Shown here: positions 1-8,051 of the stretch, one piece after another
Numbering within the stretch: the first letter of the stretch is position 1
Layout: each line of letters starts with the position of its first letter
Assembly: GCA_964519015.1 (NCBI GenBank)
Contig: CAZFHZ010000017.1
Coordinates: forward strand, 1-42,097
Length of the DNA stretch: 42,097 bases
Source: CAZFHZ01 sp964519015
GTDB lineage: Bacteria > Blakebacterota > Blakebacteria > Blakebacterales > CAYUVJ01
Direction of reading: 5' to 3'
Translations under genes and position numbers: made by a program
The notes under the pieces: generated by a model
Seen by the model: only the letters and a program-made list of their open reading frames with translations
Database searches by the model: none
What the model was told of the DNA's origin: nothing

Positions 1-2
1 AG

Positions 3-290
3 GAGATACACGCCCTGTTTGCGCGAGACGAGGAACGGCTCTCCGCACTCAAGAGAGTCTCAGGTTCTTCGCTCAGCATACACCGTATCCTCCGTGCCAG
101 CCCGATCCTCACAATACGGGCGGCTGCTGAGAAGTCAGGACTGGCGTTTCAGACTGCCATGACAACCCTTGATCGACTCACCGATCTTGGGATCACACGC
201 GAACTCACCGGACGGCAGCGGGATCGTAGGTACGCCTACTCGGAGTACCTCGTGATCTTGAATAGCGGGACAGATCCGCTGAATAGCTGA
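3..290 (+). CDS. Fic family protein, C-terminal part (5' end outside window)
   Basis: The open frame enters from the left edge and ends at TGA 288-290, giving 95 residues. It reads EIHALFARDEERLSALKR near the start and ends with LGITRELTGRQRDRRYAY followed by a YLVILNSGTDPL-like tail. This is the helix-rich linker plus C-terminal winged helix-turn-helix typical of long Fic/DOC proteins. In those proteins an upstream Fic core (HxFxDGNGR motif) transfers AMP or another nucleotide to target proteins; that core lies outside the window, so activity cannot be judged. The HTH (roughly residues 28-75 of the visible part) usually binds DNA or the operator. The gene is followed by a 272-base spacer and then an ATPase/AlbA_2 pair, a setting typical of toxin or defence islands. 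Confidence 0.8.
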   Translation, partial: EIHALFARDEERLSALKRVSGSSLSIHRILRASPILTIRAAAEKSGLAFQTAMTTLDRLTDLGITRELTGRQRDRRYAYSEYLVILNSGTDPLNS

Positions 291-524
291 GGCAGCGCTT
301 CTCGCCCTACGTTGCATTCGATCCGTCTTCTGGGCCCGTTGTGGTTGAGGATCTTCCTGAGATTGGTGCCGTCCTGGTCATAGGAAAGCAACAGACACGG
401 AATCCGTTGCTGACTGTGAGAAGTAGCGGCTGCATTCCATGCAGTCACGCTGATGGGCCTGGACGCCAGCGAATCCAAAGTCGTCGAAACCTGGGAGCGC
501 ATGGCATAATTGATTATTAATACA

Positions 525-553
525 TTGACATGCTCTATTACTATGTATATTAT
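525..553 (+). promoter_or_regulatory. Sigma70-type promoter of the ATPase/AlbA_2 operon
   Basis: A perfect -35 box TTGACA (525-530) is followed by a 17-base spacer and TATTAT (548-553), five of six matches to TATAAT. The stretch 505-565 is strikingly AT-rich against GC-rich surroundings. Transcription would begin near 560, so a start codon at 563 would leave almost no leader. The box overlaps the upstream ATG at 530, which argues against that ATG being the real start. Confidence 0.6.
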
Positions 554-564
554 GACATTGTCAT
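552..564. promoter_or_regulatory. Perfect 13-bp palindrome over -10 box and start codon (putative operator)
   Basis: The sequence ATGACA-T-TGTCAT is a perfect inverted repeat with a single central base. It covers the end of the -10 box, the predicted transcription start and the first two bases of the ATG at 563. A dimeric repressor bound here would block RNA polymerase directly. No regulator gene is adjacent. The AlbA_2 protein or the HTH of the upstream Fic protein are possible binders, but that is a guess. Confidence 0.45.
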
Positions 565-1885
565 GAATCTAGAGTCCATTGCCACTGCGCAGAATCCCTG
601 GTGGGAGGACCCTGGAATACCTCCCACGGGCATCACATTCCGTCGCAACCTGCAGGCCAAGGTCCGCGACAGGCTGGGGGATTCCACCAACCGCCGTGCG
701 ACGGTCCTGCGCGGGCCGCGCCAGGTAGGCAAGACCACTATGATGCTCCAGTGCATCCAGGACCTACTCGCAGCCGGTTGGCCGCCGCGTAACATCCTCT
801 ACTTCTCCTTCGACGATGACCGGATCATCGGCGAACCCCGGCTGGATGAAGTTGAGCAGCTCCGGCCGGAGAGCACTGATTCGTCGACACCGAGAATCCT
901 GCTCATGGATGAAGTCGGCCGTGCAGCGAAGTGGGATCTCTGGCTGAAGCGAAAGGTGGATGAGGGGGAGGACCTGATCCTCGCCACCGACTCCTCGTCG
1001 ACGTTGCTTCAGGGTGGGTCGGCAGAATCCGGACAGGGCAGATGGGACGAGGTCATCCTGGAAGGACTTCTCTTCTCTGAATTCGTCAGCATCAACGCCG
1101 GTGAGGAACCGCCTGCGGTGGAGGCGGCTGCCAGGCAACCCCGGTTGCTGGAAAGATATCTGAGGATAGGAGGCTTCCCGGAACACGCACTGGCGGAAGA
1201 TCCCGGCGATGTGACCCGACGCATCCGTGAAGACATTGCAGGCCGGGCCATTGAAGGGGACTTGGCCCGACAGGGCGGTGAGGTCAAAGGGCCGAAGGAC
1301 CTGTTCGTTTACGTCGTCCAGAACTCAGGTCTTCTTTTCAATGCATCGGGAATAGCCAAGGACGCTCTCGATCGGGATCCCCGCAGTGTCAGGGACTGGA
1401 TCCTCAAGCTGGAGAATACACTGCTCCTGTCGCGGCTGGACCGCTACTCGCGGTCTCCTTCATCCAGCCACAAGGCGTATCCGAAGTACTACGCGAGTGA
1501 TCATGGCATCGTGGGCGCCTTCGCCACCGGTTCATTCGACCAGGGGGCGCTCAGGGGCAGAGTCATCGAGTCCGCTGTTTACCGGCACCTTCGCCACGTC
1601 GCAGCGGAATCGGAGGGGGAACTGTCTTTCTTCAGCAATAAGAGGCAGGAGGAGTGTGACTTTCTCCTCAATCACTCGGGCAAGACCGTCGCAATCGAGG
1701 TGGCGGCGTCTCGTGAAGCACGCTCGGACAAGATCGGACGGCTCGCGACCATCGTGGACCGCGAGGGATTCGAAGCCGGCATGCTCATCTATACAGGATA
1801 TGAAGCGCGCGAACAGAACGGCATCTCTGTCGTTCCGCTTAGCCGGTTCCTGCTTCACCCAGAAGTGGCGGTGGTCACGCCATGA
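563..1885 (+). CDS. AAA+ ATP-binding protein with DUF4143 domain
   Basis: This is a 440-residue ATPase of the AAA_14/DUF4143 group. Walker A is GPRQVGKTT (51-59), Walker B is ILLMDEV (112-117), and a sensor-like strand LILATDSSST follows at about 138-147. The C-terminal half is DUF4143-like. Its end carries a PD-(D/E)xK-type pattern: ESAV (338), EECDF (363-367) and AIEV (377-380), as in restriction-endonuclease-fold domains. I chose ATG 563 over ATG 530 because a consensus promoter overlaps the first 11 codons of the longer form. The stop overlaps the start of the AlbA_2 gene by four bases (ATGA), so the two are probably translated together. DUF4143 ATPases are common in accessory regions and their roles are mostly unknown. 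A truncated relative lies at 36.4-36.65 kb. Confidence 0.85.
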   Translation: MNLESIATAQNPWWEDPGIPPTGITFRRNLQAKVRDRLGDSTNRRATVLRGPRQVGKTTMMLQCIQDLLAAGWPPRNILYFSFDDDRIIGEPRLDEVEQLRPESTDSSTPRILLMDEVGRAAKWDLWLKRKVDEGEDLILATDSSSTLLQGGSAESGQGRWDEVILEGLLFSEFVSINAGEEPPAVEAAARQPRLLERYLRIGGFPEHALAEDPGDVTRRIREDIAGRAIEGDLARQGGEVKGPKDLFVYVVQNSGLLFNASGIAKDALDRDPRSVRDWILKLENTLLLSRLDRYSRSPSSSHKAYPKYYASDHGIVGAFATGSFDQGALRGRVIESAVYRHLRHVAAESEGELSFFSNKRQEECDFLLNHSGKTVAIEVAASREARSDKIGRLATIVDREGFEAGMLIYTGYEAREQNGISVVPLSRFLLHPEVAVVTP

Positions 1886-3039
1886 ACAAACATACGCGCA
1901 TTCCCCTGGGCGACAAGGAAGGTCTGAGGCTCGAATTCAAGAGCAGCGAGGCTTTGAATGCTCCCGTTACAGTGGCACGGGAAATTGTCGGGATGCTGAA
2001 CGCTGAAGGCGGCGCCGTCTGGATCGGCCTGAGAGAGCAGGACGGCACAGCGACCTCCATCGAGCACATCGAGGATTCGATATCCAGGAGTCGAGCGCTC
2101 AGGGACAGCCTGATTGACCTCATCGAGCCCTCGCCGCTTGATGATGAAGTGGAGATCGAAGCTCTGGAGGAGGGACCGATCTGCGTCCAGGTCACTCCGA
2201 AGAATGGTCGAGCACCGTATGCTCTCCTCAGGGGTGGAGCCCGGGAGTTCATCGTGCGGGTGGGGGATCGGAACCGGCCGATGAGCAGGCAAGAAGTATC
2301 TGAAGCCTTCGGCTCAGAAGCCAGTCAGCCTCCGGGCCAGGAAGCACGGGAACGGATGGTCGAGGCGAAGACAGAACTCGCAAGAAGCCGACGTCCCATA
2401 TGCTGGATTCGGTTCGAACCGGAGACTCCAATGGTACTGGATCTGGACTCCGAGGCTTTGACTCGGTTCCTGCAGCATGCTACGGCCACCGGGAATCGAC
2501 TCATTGGTTGGAATTTTACGGTTCCGGACGATCGACCGAGAGTCGGCAAGCAGCACAGATGGACCGGAATCGATGGATACATGAAGACGACTGTCTACGA
2601 GTGGGGCGGGATACAATTCGAAAGCGAACTCAAGATGCTGCATTGGAAAGGGGGAGACCTGGAGATCTGGCCTTTCGTGCTGCTGGAATTACCGACCTCT
2701 CTGGCTCGGCTGGCCAAGCACGTGTACCAGGAATGCGGTAAGGAGGGACCTGCCGGCGGCGTGCTGGCGGATATGGCTCTCTTCGGTATCAAAGGCTGGA
2801 AGCTGCGGCCTGGCTCAACCGGCAGCCTGGCCTTCCGGCTGGCGGAGCCCAGGGCCTTCGAGGAGTCCGAGGACCTGACCTGGAATGACCCGATTTCGGT
2901 GGGAATGGATCAGTTGATCGAGGCTCCGGATCACGTCGGCTTCCGGCTGGTCCGGCGTGCATACGAGGCGTTCGGGTATAGAGAAAGTGAGATTCCTCGA
3001 GAATACGACCGGGAACGACGTAGACTGGTGATGCCATAG
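1882..3039 (+). CDS. AlbA_2 (Schlafen-like) domain protein with unknown C-terminal half
   Basis: This is a 385-residue protein starting at ATG 1882, inside the end of the ATPase gene. Residues about 12-135 match the AlbA_2/Schlafen fold: LRLEFKSS (16-23), the MLNAEGGAVWIGLRE strand-turn (36-50), and the closing FIVRVGDRNRPMS segment (about 123-135). The family includes DNA/RNA-binding and RNase-like proteins, often with an added regulatory or ATPase domain. The remaining 250 residues are rich in Trp and charged residues. They include WIRFEPETPMVLDLD and a GWNFTVPDD segment, and I do not recognise them as any family. With the ATPase it forms a strict two-gene operon. A nucleic-acid-acting effector paired with an ATPase fits a defence or toxin role, which is inference. 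Confidence 0.75.
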   Translation: MNKHTRIPLGDKEGLRLEFKSSEALNAPVTVAREIVGMLNAEGGAVWIGLREQDGTATSIEHIEDSISRSRALRDSLIDLIEPSPLDDEVEIEALEEGPICVQVTPKNGRAPYALLRGGAREFIVRVGDRNRPMSRQEVSEAFGSEASQPPGQEARERMVEAKTELARSRRPICWIRFEPETPMVLDLDSEALTRFLQHATATGNRLIGWNFTVPDDRPRVGKQHRWTGIDGYMKTTVYEWGGIQFESELKMLHWKGGDLEIWPFVLLELPTSLARLAKHVYQECGKEGPAGGVLADMALFGIKGWKLRPGSTGSLAFRLAEPRAFEESEDLTWNDPISVGMDQLIEAPDHVGFRLVRRAYEAFGYRESEIPREYDRERRRLVMP

Positions 3040-3154
3040 GTGCACTCCGGTCAAGGAAGTGCCCAGGTTGCGGAATGCTCTGCAGGGCTGGTTTGGATGC
3101 GCGCTTCCACCCGGAGTGAGGGATCGAGATGATCCGCCGCGAAGGACGGCATGG

Positions 3155-3229
3155 GTCGTGCTCGAAGCCCCGGACGACCTTCGACAACATCTTGGCATAG
3201 AGATCGTAAATACGGAAAGCGCCAAAACG
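3155..3229 (-). pseudogene. Remnant 1 of a DUF6036-like nucleotidyltransferase gene
   Basis: The minus strand encodes RIYDLYAKMLSKVVRGFEHD and then loses the frame. It matches the better-kept copy at 5781-5957 (YDPYAQVLSKVVRGFERD). This is the conserved YHxDPYAxxLSKxxRG core of DUF6036-type proteins, which resemble the nucleotidyltransferase part of AbiEii-like toxin-antitoxin pairs. No start codon, ribosome site or catalytic region remains. The rest of the 3040-3327 interval shows no gene. It sits directly upstream of the ADOP permease at 3328. Confidence 0.55.
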
Positions 3230-3327
3230 GGCAACAATATGATGGATTATCGGGTATATGTAGTCATCACAGTTGATACCGGTAATCTCACTCAACCTGG
3301 TAGAACAGGAATACGCCGGGAAATGTC

Positions 3328-5790
3328 ATGAGGTCAGGACTCACAGATATCCTTCATCACGATCTGCGCTACGCCCTGCGTCGTATAACCCGGAACCCGG
3401 GATTCACCACCACCGCCGTCCTCTCCCTGGCCCTGGGGATCGGGGCCAACACAGTCATCTTCAGCATCATGAACACCTTCCTCTTCCGCCCCCTCCCCTA
3501 CACTGAACCAGGGGAACTGGTGAACGTCTATCGCGATCGGGAAGGGTTCCAGTTCGGTCCCCTGAACTACCCCGACTATCTGGAGCTCCGGGATGTGTCG
3601 TCTGATATCTTCGAGGACCTGGGGGGGTTCCAGCTCGTCATCACCCAACGGGAGTACGAAGACCGGGTGGAACCGCTCGTGGGAGTTCTGGTCACCGGGA
3701 ACTACTTCCCCCTCCTCGGCCTGGTAGCACACTACGGACGGACCATCCTGCCCGAAGACCACATCGCGCCCGGCGCGCATCCCGTGATAGTGCTAAGCCA
3801 CCGGTACTGGAAAAAGTCGCTGGGGAAAGACCCGGCGGTCCTCGGGCGGTCGATTCGCATCGCCGGCCGGGATTACACCATCGTGGGGGTGGCACCGGAG
3901 GCATTCACCAGCCCGATACCCGGCGTGGCGCCGGACTTCTTCGCACCGATCATGATGGTCGGCGATCTCATGCCCCTGGAGAGTGATCCGCTCGCATCGC
4001 GCGGCACCAATTCGTTCTTCCCGCTGGCCCGGCTGAGCCCCGGCACCCGGCTCCCGGAAGTGGACGCCGTTCTCAACACCCTGACCCAACATCTACGGGA
4101 ATCCTTTCCCGATGTCTGGCAGACGGGGGACACCCTTCAGGCGGTGCCCACAGCCGAGGTGGTGCTCCACCCCTCCTACGACCGGCTGGTGGTGACCGCG
4201 AATGTGCTGAGCATGGTGATGGTCGGCCTGATCCTGCTCGTCGCCTGTGTCAACCTGTCGGGCACCCTGCTGGCACGGGCCGTGGACCGGCGCAAGGAGG
4301 TTGCCGTGCGGCTGGCTCTGGGTGCCGGAAGGGGGCGCCTGATCGGCCAGCTCCTGACCGAAACCATGCTCCTGGCCGCCGCCGGAGGAGCAGCGGGCCT
4401 GATCCTTGCCTCCTGGGCCCTTCACCTGGTGAACACCATCCCGCTGCCGGGCATGCTCAATCTGGATATAAGGCTCGATCAGACAGTGCTTGGTTTCACC
4501 CTGACGATTGCACTGGTCTGCGGGGTGCTGGTCGGGCTGGGGCCCGCCCTGCGGGCCACCCGGTTCGAAGTTGCTCCAACTCTGAAGTATGAAAGCGCCG
4601 GCGGTGGCAGGGTGAGGACCATAACCACGATCAGGTTCCTCGTGGCGGGGCAGATAGCCGTTTCGGCAATACTCCTGGTCACCGCGGGATTGTTCCTGCG
4701 CAGCTTCACCACTCTTAGGGTTCTGGATCCGGGATTCGGTTCCAGGCCAACGGCCATGCTTTCCTTCATGATCCCCTCCCGGGAGTACTCCCCGGCCGAG
4801 GGCAGGGCTATGGTAGGTTCCTTCCTCGACGAGGTCGAGACTCTCCCGGAGGTCACGCAGGTCGGGATCGTATGCAACCCCCACCTGAACATAGTCAACT
4901 ATATGTTCCTGGATGTGAACGTGGCGGGCACTCCTCCACCCCCGCACCGCAGCGCCCACATGGTGGATTTTACGTCGGTGGATGAGGGCTTCTTCACCGC
5001 CGCCGGAATCCCCTTTCTAGAAGGCCGGAACTTCAACCAGGGAGATCACGTCGACAGTCGTCCCGTGGCCATCGTCAATGAGACCTTCGCCCGACGTTTC
5101 TGGCCCGGTGAGAGCCCCATCGGCCGGACCATCACCATTGAATCTCCGGGATTCCCTGATCCCACCGTCGTCGGGGTCGTCAGGACGGTCAAGATCCGTT
5201 CTCTGGAGGAAGCCCCCCTACCCTTCATCTACCTCCCCTTCACCCAAGAATACAACGCCTGGGTGACGATCCTGGCCGCGACCCACGATGAGGCCGGGGT
5301 AACGGCCGGGAAGATATTCCGTATGCTGCGGGAATCATATCCCGACCTGGTCGTGTCGGGCTGCAAGACCATGGAGGAACATATCGGTATCCTGTTCGTT
5401 CTGAGGCGTCTCACCGCTCTACTCTCAAGCCTGTTCGCCGGCATCGTGCTCACCCTGGCCGTCATCGGCCTGCATGGGGTGGTGCGCTATGCCGTATCGA
5501 GACGCTGGCGGGAGATGGGGATCCGCATGTCCCTAGGAGCCGATCCCCGTTCCGTGCTCATGCTGACCGAGGGCATACGGCTGGCCCTCTTCGGGGGAGG
5601 AGCCGGGATCGTAATAGCCCTGGCGGCCACAAGGCTATTCCGGCCCTTCCTCTTCGGGGTGGGCGCCGCCGATCCTGCAACCTTCACGACCGTAGCGGCC
5701 GTACTCCTCATGGTGTCACTGACGGCGGCATTCCCCCCCGCCCTGCTGGCCGGCCGGGTGGATCCGGCAGTGGTGCTGCGATCTGAATAG
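3328..5790 (+). CDS. ADOP-type FtsX/MacB-like permease
   Basis: This 820-residue inner-membrane protein has the duplicated orphan permease plan. An N-terminal membrane helix (about 23-48, NPGFTTTAVLSLALGIGAN) is followed by a MacB-type periplasmic domain (about 55-280). Then come an FtsX helix bundle with the coupling motif RRKEVAVRLALGAGRGR (about 322-338), a second membrane helix near 433-458, a second periplasmic domain and a second FtsX bundle. The last bundle has WREMGIRMSLGADPRS near 730. Such proteins resemble two MacB permease halves fused without their ATPase. They are thought to work with separately encoded MacB/LolD-like ATPases, and none is in this window. The substrate is unknown. 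The start has only a weak GGGA upstream. The gene is bracketed by two copies of the same pseudogene remnant. Confidence 0.88.
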   Translation: MRSGLTDILHHDLRYALRRITRNPGFTTTAVLSLALGIGANTVIFSIMNTFLFRPLPYTEPGELVNVYRDREGFQFGPLNYPDYLELRDVSSDIFEDLGGFQLVITQREYEDRVEPLVGVLVTGNYFPLLGLVAHYGRTILPEDHIAPGAHPVIVLSHRYWKKSLGKDPAVLGRSIRIAGRDYTIVGVAPEAFTSPIPGVAPDFFAPIMMVGDLMPLESDPLASRGTNSFFPLARLSPGTRLPEVDAVLNTLTQHLRESFPDVWQTGDTLQAVPTAEVVLHPSYDRLVVTANVLSMVMVGLILLVACVNLSGTLLARAVDRRKEVAVRLALGAGRGRLIGQLLTETMLLAAAGGAAGLILASWALHLVNTIPLPGMLNLDIRLDQTVLGFTLTIALVCGVLVGLGPALRATRFEVAPTLKYESAGGGRVRTITTIRFLVAGQIAVSAILLVTAGLFLRSFTTLRVLDPGFGSRPTAMLSFMIPSREYSPAEGRAMVGSFLDEVETLPEVTQVGIVCNPHLNIVNYMFLDVNVAGTPPPPHRSAHMVDFTSVDEGFFTAAGIPFLEGRNFNQGDHVDSRPVAIVNETFARRFWPGESPIGRTITIESPGFPDPTVVGVVRTVKIRSLEEAPLPFIYLPFTQEYNAWVTILAATHDEAGVTAGKIFRMLRESYPDLVVSGCKTMEEHIGILFVLRRLTALLSSLFAGIVLTLAVIGLHGVVRYAVSRRWREMGIRMSLGADPRSVLMLTEGIRLALFGGGAGIVIALAATRLFRPFLFGVGAADPATFTTVAAVLLMVSLTAAFPPALLAGRVDPAVVLRSE

Positions 5791-5957
5791 GCGGCTGGCG
5801 GGATACCCTTTACGAGCTGCCGCAACCGGGCCGGTTCCACTATTCCGCTTGATACGAACCGGCGGGCATCTTCCAGGTCGCGCTCGAACCCTCGGACGAC
5901 CTTCGACAACACCTGGGCATAGGGATCGTAGTGATAGAAGGAGACGGCGCCGATCGT
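5781..5957 (-). pseudogene. Remnant 2 of a DUF6036-like nucleotidyltransferase gene
   Basis: This is the best preserved of the three copies. The minus strand reads TIGAVSFYHYDPYAQVLSKV, then VRGFERDLEDARRFVSSGIV, then EPARLRQLVKGIPPAAYSD, without interruption. That is the C-terminal third of a DUF6036-like protein. No upstream homologous coding sequence is visible, so it is a 5'-truncated fragment. Its 3' end overlaps the ADOP stop codon (5790) on the opposite strand. Bases 5863-5933 match 7791-7861 without gaps, with 7 differences in 71 by my count. Confidence 0.65.
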
Positions 5958-6033
5958 CCCGATGAGAAGATGGACAGACCACGGGCTCGGGATGGTCTCT
6001 GGTTTCCCAGCGGTCTTGCAGTGATCGGCGAGG

Positions 6034-7641
6034 CTACCGGATATCGCCGCCGGTACGGGCGAACCAGAGTTCGAACCAGACCGGATCCTCCGATCCCCCA
6101 TACCGCTCATCCACCAGGCTGAGCAGGAGATTGGTGGTGGGTGCCCATTCCGCCCCGTCCGGGAAATAGCTGAAGATGCCGTAATCGAGTCCGGTCGGAT
6201 TGAATCCGGAGAGGATGAAGATCGTACCGATATTCCGCATCTGGCCGGTCACGCTGCGGACCGTGGTCTCGTCCCGCATCCAGTCGAACTGGTAGGATCC
6301 ATCGCTCTGCAGGGTCAAGGTCACCACATCGGTGGCTGAGAAATCGAGCACGCCGGAGGGATTATTGTTGTCGTTGACCTTGACCGTCTCGCTCTGGAAG
6401 GTGCCCGCCATCTCGGGCACGGTCCAGGTGTAGGGGCCGATGCGGAGCTGCACCTTGGCCCGGTGCTCCCGGCCGTCCTGCTCGAAGTAGAAAGTCTCGT
6501 TGTTCCCTTCCAGGTCGATCCCCTGGCCGTCGAAGGCGTAGCGATAGGCCTGGGCGTTCCCGAGCGGTTCACTCGAAAGCACCAGCAGGTCGCCCACCAC
6601 GTCGTACCAACCCCAGTCGTGCCGCGCCGGAGCGCCGTTGATGATGGCGACCGATTCGTAGGTGCCGTCCGATTCGATCCGCAGACCGAAGTTCGTGATG
6701 GGCCCGACGACGGTAGTGGTGAGCGAGGGATTCTCCTGGCTGGTGAAGGTGAAGGTCCCGGTGGCCATAGGAATGACCAGATACTGCGGTTCGATCTCGT
6801 CGGCTGCGGAGAGGGACACACTCAGCACGGCCGGTTGATCGTGCCCGTCGCCGCTGAAGTCCCAGCCCACTCCCTTCTGGCGCAGGGTGAGCACGCCCCC
6901 GCTGTACTGGAAGCCGAAGGCGGCGTCGGTGCCCTCCAGGTCGGCCCGCAGCGAATCCCCCTGCAGGGTGACTAGGCCCCAGTCCACATCCGCGTCCCTG
7001 GCCGGCCAGGCGCGCACGATGGTGACCATGCCGACGGGATTCAACTCGAGGGCGAAGAAGCCCCCCCGGGCGGCCAGATCGACCGACACCCCGGGGCTGC
7101 CTTCGAGCGAGATGGTGGCGGCGGTCGACTTCCAGGAGCCGGACAGCTGGACCACACTCACCCCTTTGCTGCTCGGCTGGCGCGCGAACGTGTAGACGGC
7201 CCGGGCAGGTTCAGCGGTGCCGTCGTTGTCGAAATCCCACTCCTCCTGATCGGTTCTCAGGGTCAGGAGGTCGCCGGACAACTCGTAGCGGAGCAGATAG
7301 GGCTCGGACTCTCCGGCGATGGCGACCCACAGCGTGTCCCCTTCGACGGTCACCAGACCTTCGTCGGTGCTGGGAGGCATGCCTGCTTCATACTCGGAGT
7401 AGGTGAACCCGCCGTCGGAATCGATCATGATCGAGACCCACTCCCCTTCGGCGATCAGGTCCACGCTCTGGAGAGTGTTGGCCGGGTTGGTCATCACGTA
7501 GTGGGTGGCCAGCCAGACGCCGGCCAGTTCGGCCAGTGGGCCTCCCTTCCCGTCACCGGTCAGGTTGTCGCAGCCTCCGAAGGCCACGGCGGAGGAAAGC
7601 AGCAGGAGGAACAGGAGGCGGGCACTTCGGCGTCCGGGCAT
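6034..7641 (-). CDS. Lipoprotein with four lipocalin-like tandem repeats
   Basis: This is a 535-residue predicted lipoprotein. The signal peptide MPGRRSARLLFLLLLSSAV ends in the lipobox AFGGC (Cys24). ATG 7641 has GAGGAG eight bases upstream; the longer open frame before it has no signal sequence. The mature part holds four similar modules of about 110-140 residues. Each opens with a Gly-x-Trp/Phe motif (LAGVW, LSGSW, MATGTF, MAGTF), continues with D-G-x-y strands, and at least three end in a loop with alternating acidic residues (WDFDNDGTAEPA, GWDFSGDGHDQPA, YFEQDGREHRA). This looks like a repeated small beta-barrel of the lipocalin type that binds or senses something at the outer membrane. 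No known family is certain. It is flanked by two copies of the DUF6036-like remnant. Confidence 0.7.
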   Translation of the reverse strand: MPGRRSARLLFLLLLSSAVAFGGCDNLTGDGKGGPLAELAGVWLATHYVMTNPANTLQSVDLIAEGEWVSIMIDSDGGFTYSEYEAGMPPSTDEGLVTVEGDTLWVAIAGESEPYLLRYELSGDLLTLRTDQEEWDFDNDGTAEPARAVYTFARQPSSKGVSVVQLSGSWKSTAATISLEGSPGVSVDLAARGGFFALELNPVGMVTIVRAWPARDADVDWGLVTLQGDSLRADLEGTDAAFGFQYSGGVLTLRQKGVGWDFSGDGHDQPAVLSVSLSAADEIEPQYLVIPMATGTFTFTSQENPSLTTTVVGPITNFGLRIESDGTYESVAIINGAPARHDWGWYDVVGDLLVLSSEPLGNAQAYRYAFDGQGIDLEGNNETFYFEQDGREHRAKVQLRIGPYTWTVPEMAGTFQSETVKVNDNNNPSGVLDFSATDVVTLTLQSDGSYQFDWMRDETTVRSVTGQMRNIGTIFILSGFNPTGLDYGIFSYFPDGAEWAPTTNLLLSLVDERYGGSEDPVWFELWFARTGGDIR

Positions 7642-8051
7642 GGGAGGCTCCTCATGCTTACGTATGCGAAGATGAAGTAGGGGCACCGATAGAGAAAGTA
7701 ACTCGATTCCAGAACCGAGTTCAACGTCCAGCAGGGACCCGCTCCGGTGGATTAGGACCATGGAAGGGCTCGGGTGAGGATGCCCCAGGGCGGGCGTCTT
7801 CCAGGTCGCGCACGAAGCCCCGGACAACCTTCGACAGCACATGGGCATAGGGATCGTAGTGGCCGTTCGAGCAATCAATACAGACGGTGGGCCGCTTCGG
7901 GGGAAAGCGTCTTCGGATATCCTCAGGCAGGTCCATGGATCTAGGATTTACTTAGGGGGTAAGCATATCAAGGGGATAAGCAGGTCCGATTCAGGGACTT
8001 TTCCGATGAGCCGCCACGAGACGATGGCTCAGAGGCTCTGCGGTACGGACT
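7642..8051. other. Intergenic region with decayed sequence
   Basis: This 410-base interval separates two minus-strand genes. It holds the third DUF6036-like remnant (7790-7936) and a moderately AT-rich stretch near 7935-7985. I found no intact gene, tRNA or convincing terminator. The ribosome site for the lipoprotein lies at 7648-7654, read on the minus strand. Confidence 0.5.
7790..7936 (-). pseudogene. Remnant 3 of a DUF6036-like nucleotidyltransferase gene
   Basis: The minus strand encodes MDLPEDIRRRFPPKRPTVCI and then GHYDPYAHVLSKVVRGFVRD, ending at LEDARPG. The core is the same as in the copies at 3155-3229 and 5781-5957. This copy keeps more sequence before the core (DLPEDIRRRF) but loses similarity right after LEDAR. 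It is a fragment with no credible ribosome site. All three copies point the same way and alternate with single genes. Confidence 0.6.

Noticed and set aside
530..562. Upstream ATG extending the DUF4143 ATPase by 11 residues
   Set aside because: The extension lies inside a consensus promoter and encodes a Tyr-rich stretch with no homology; ATG 563 fits better.
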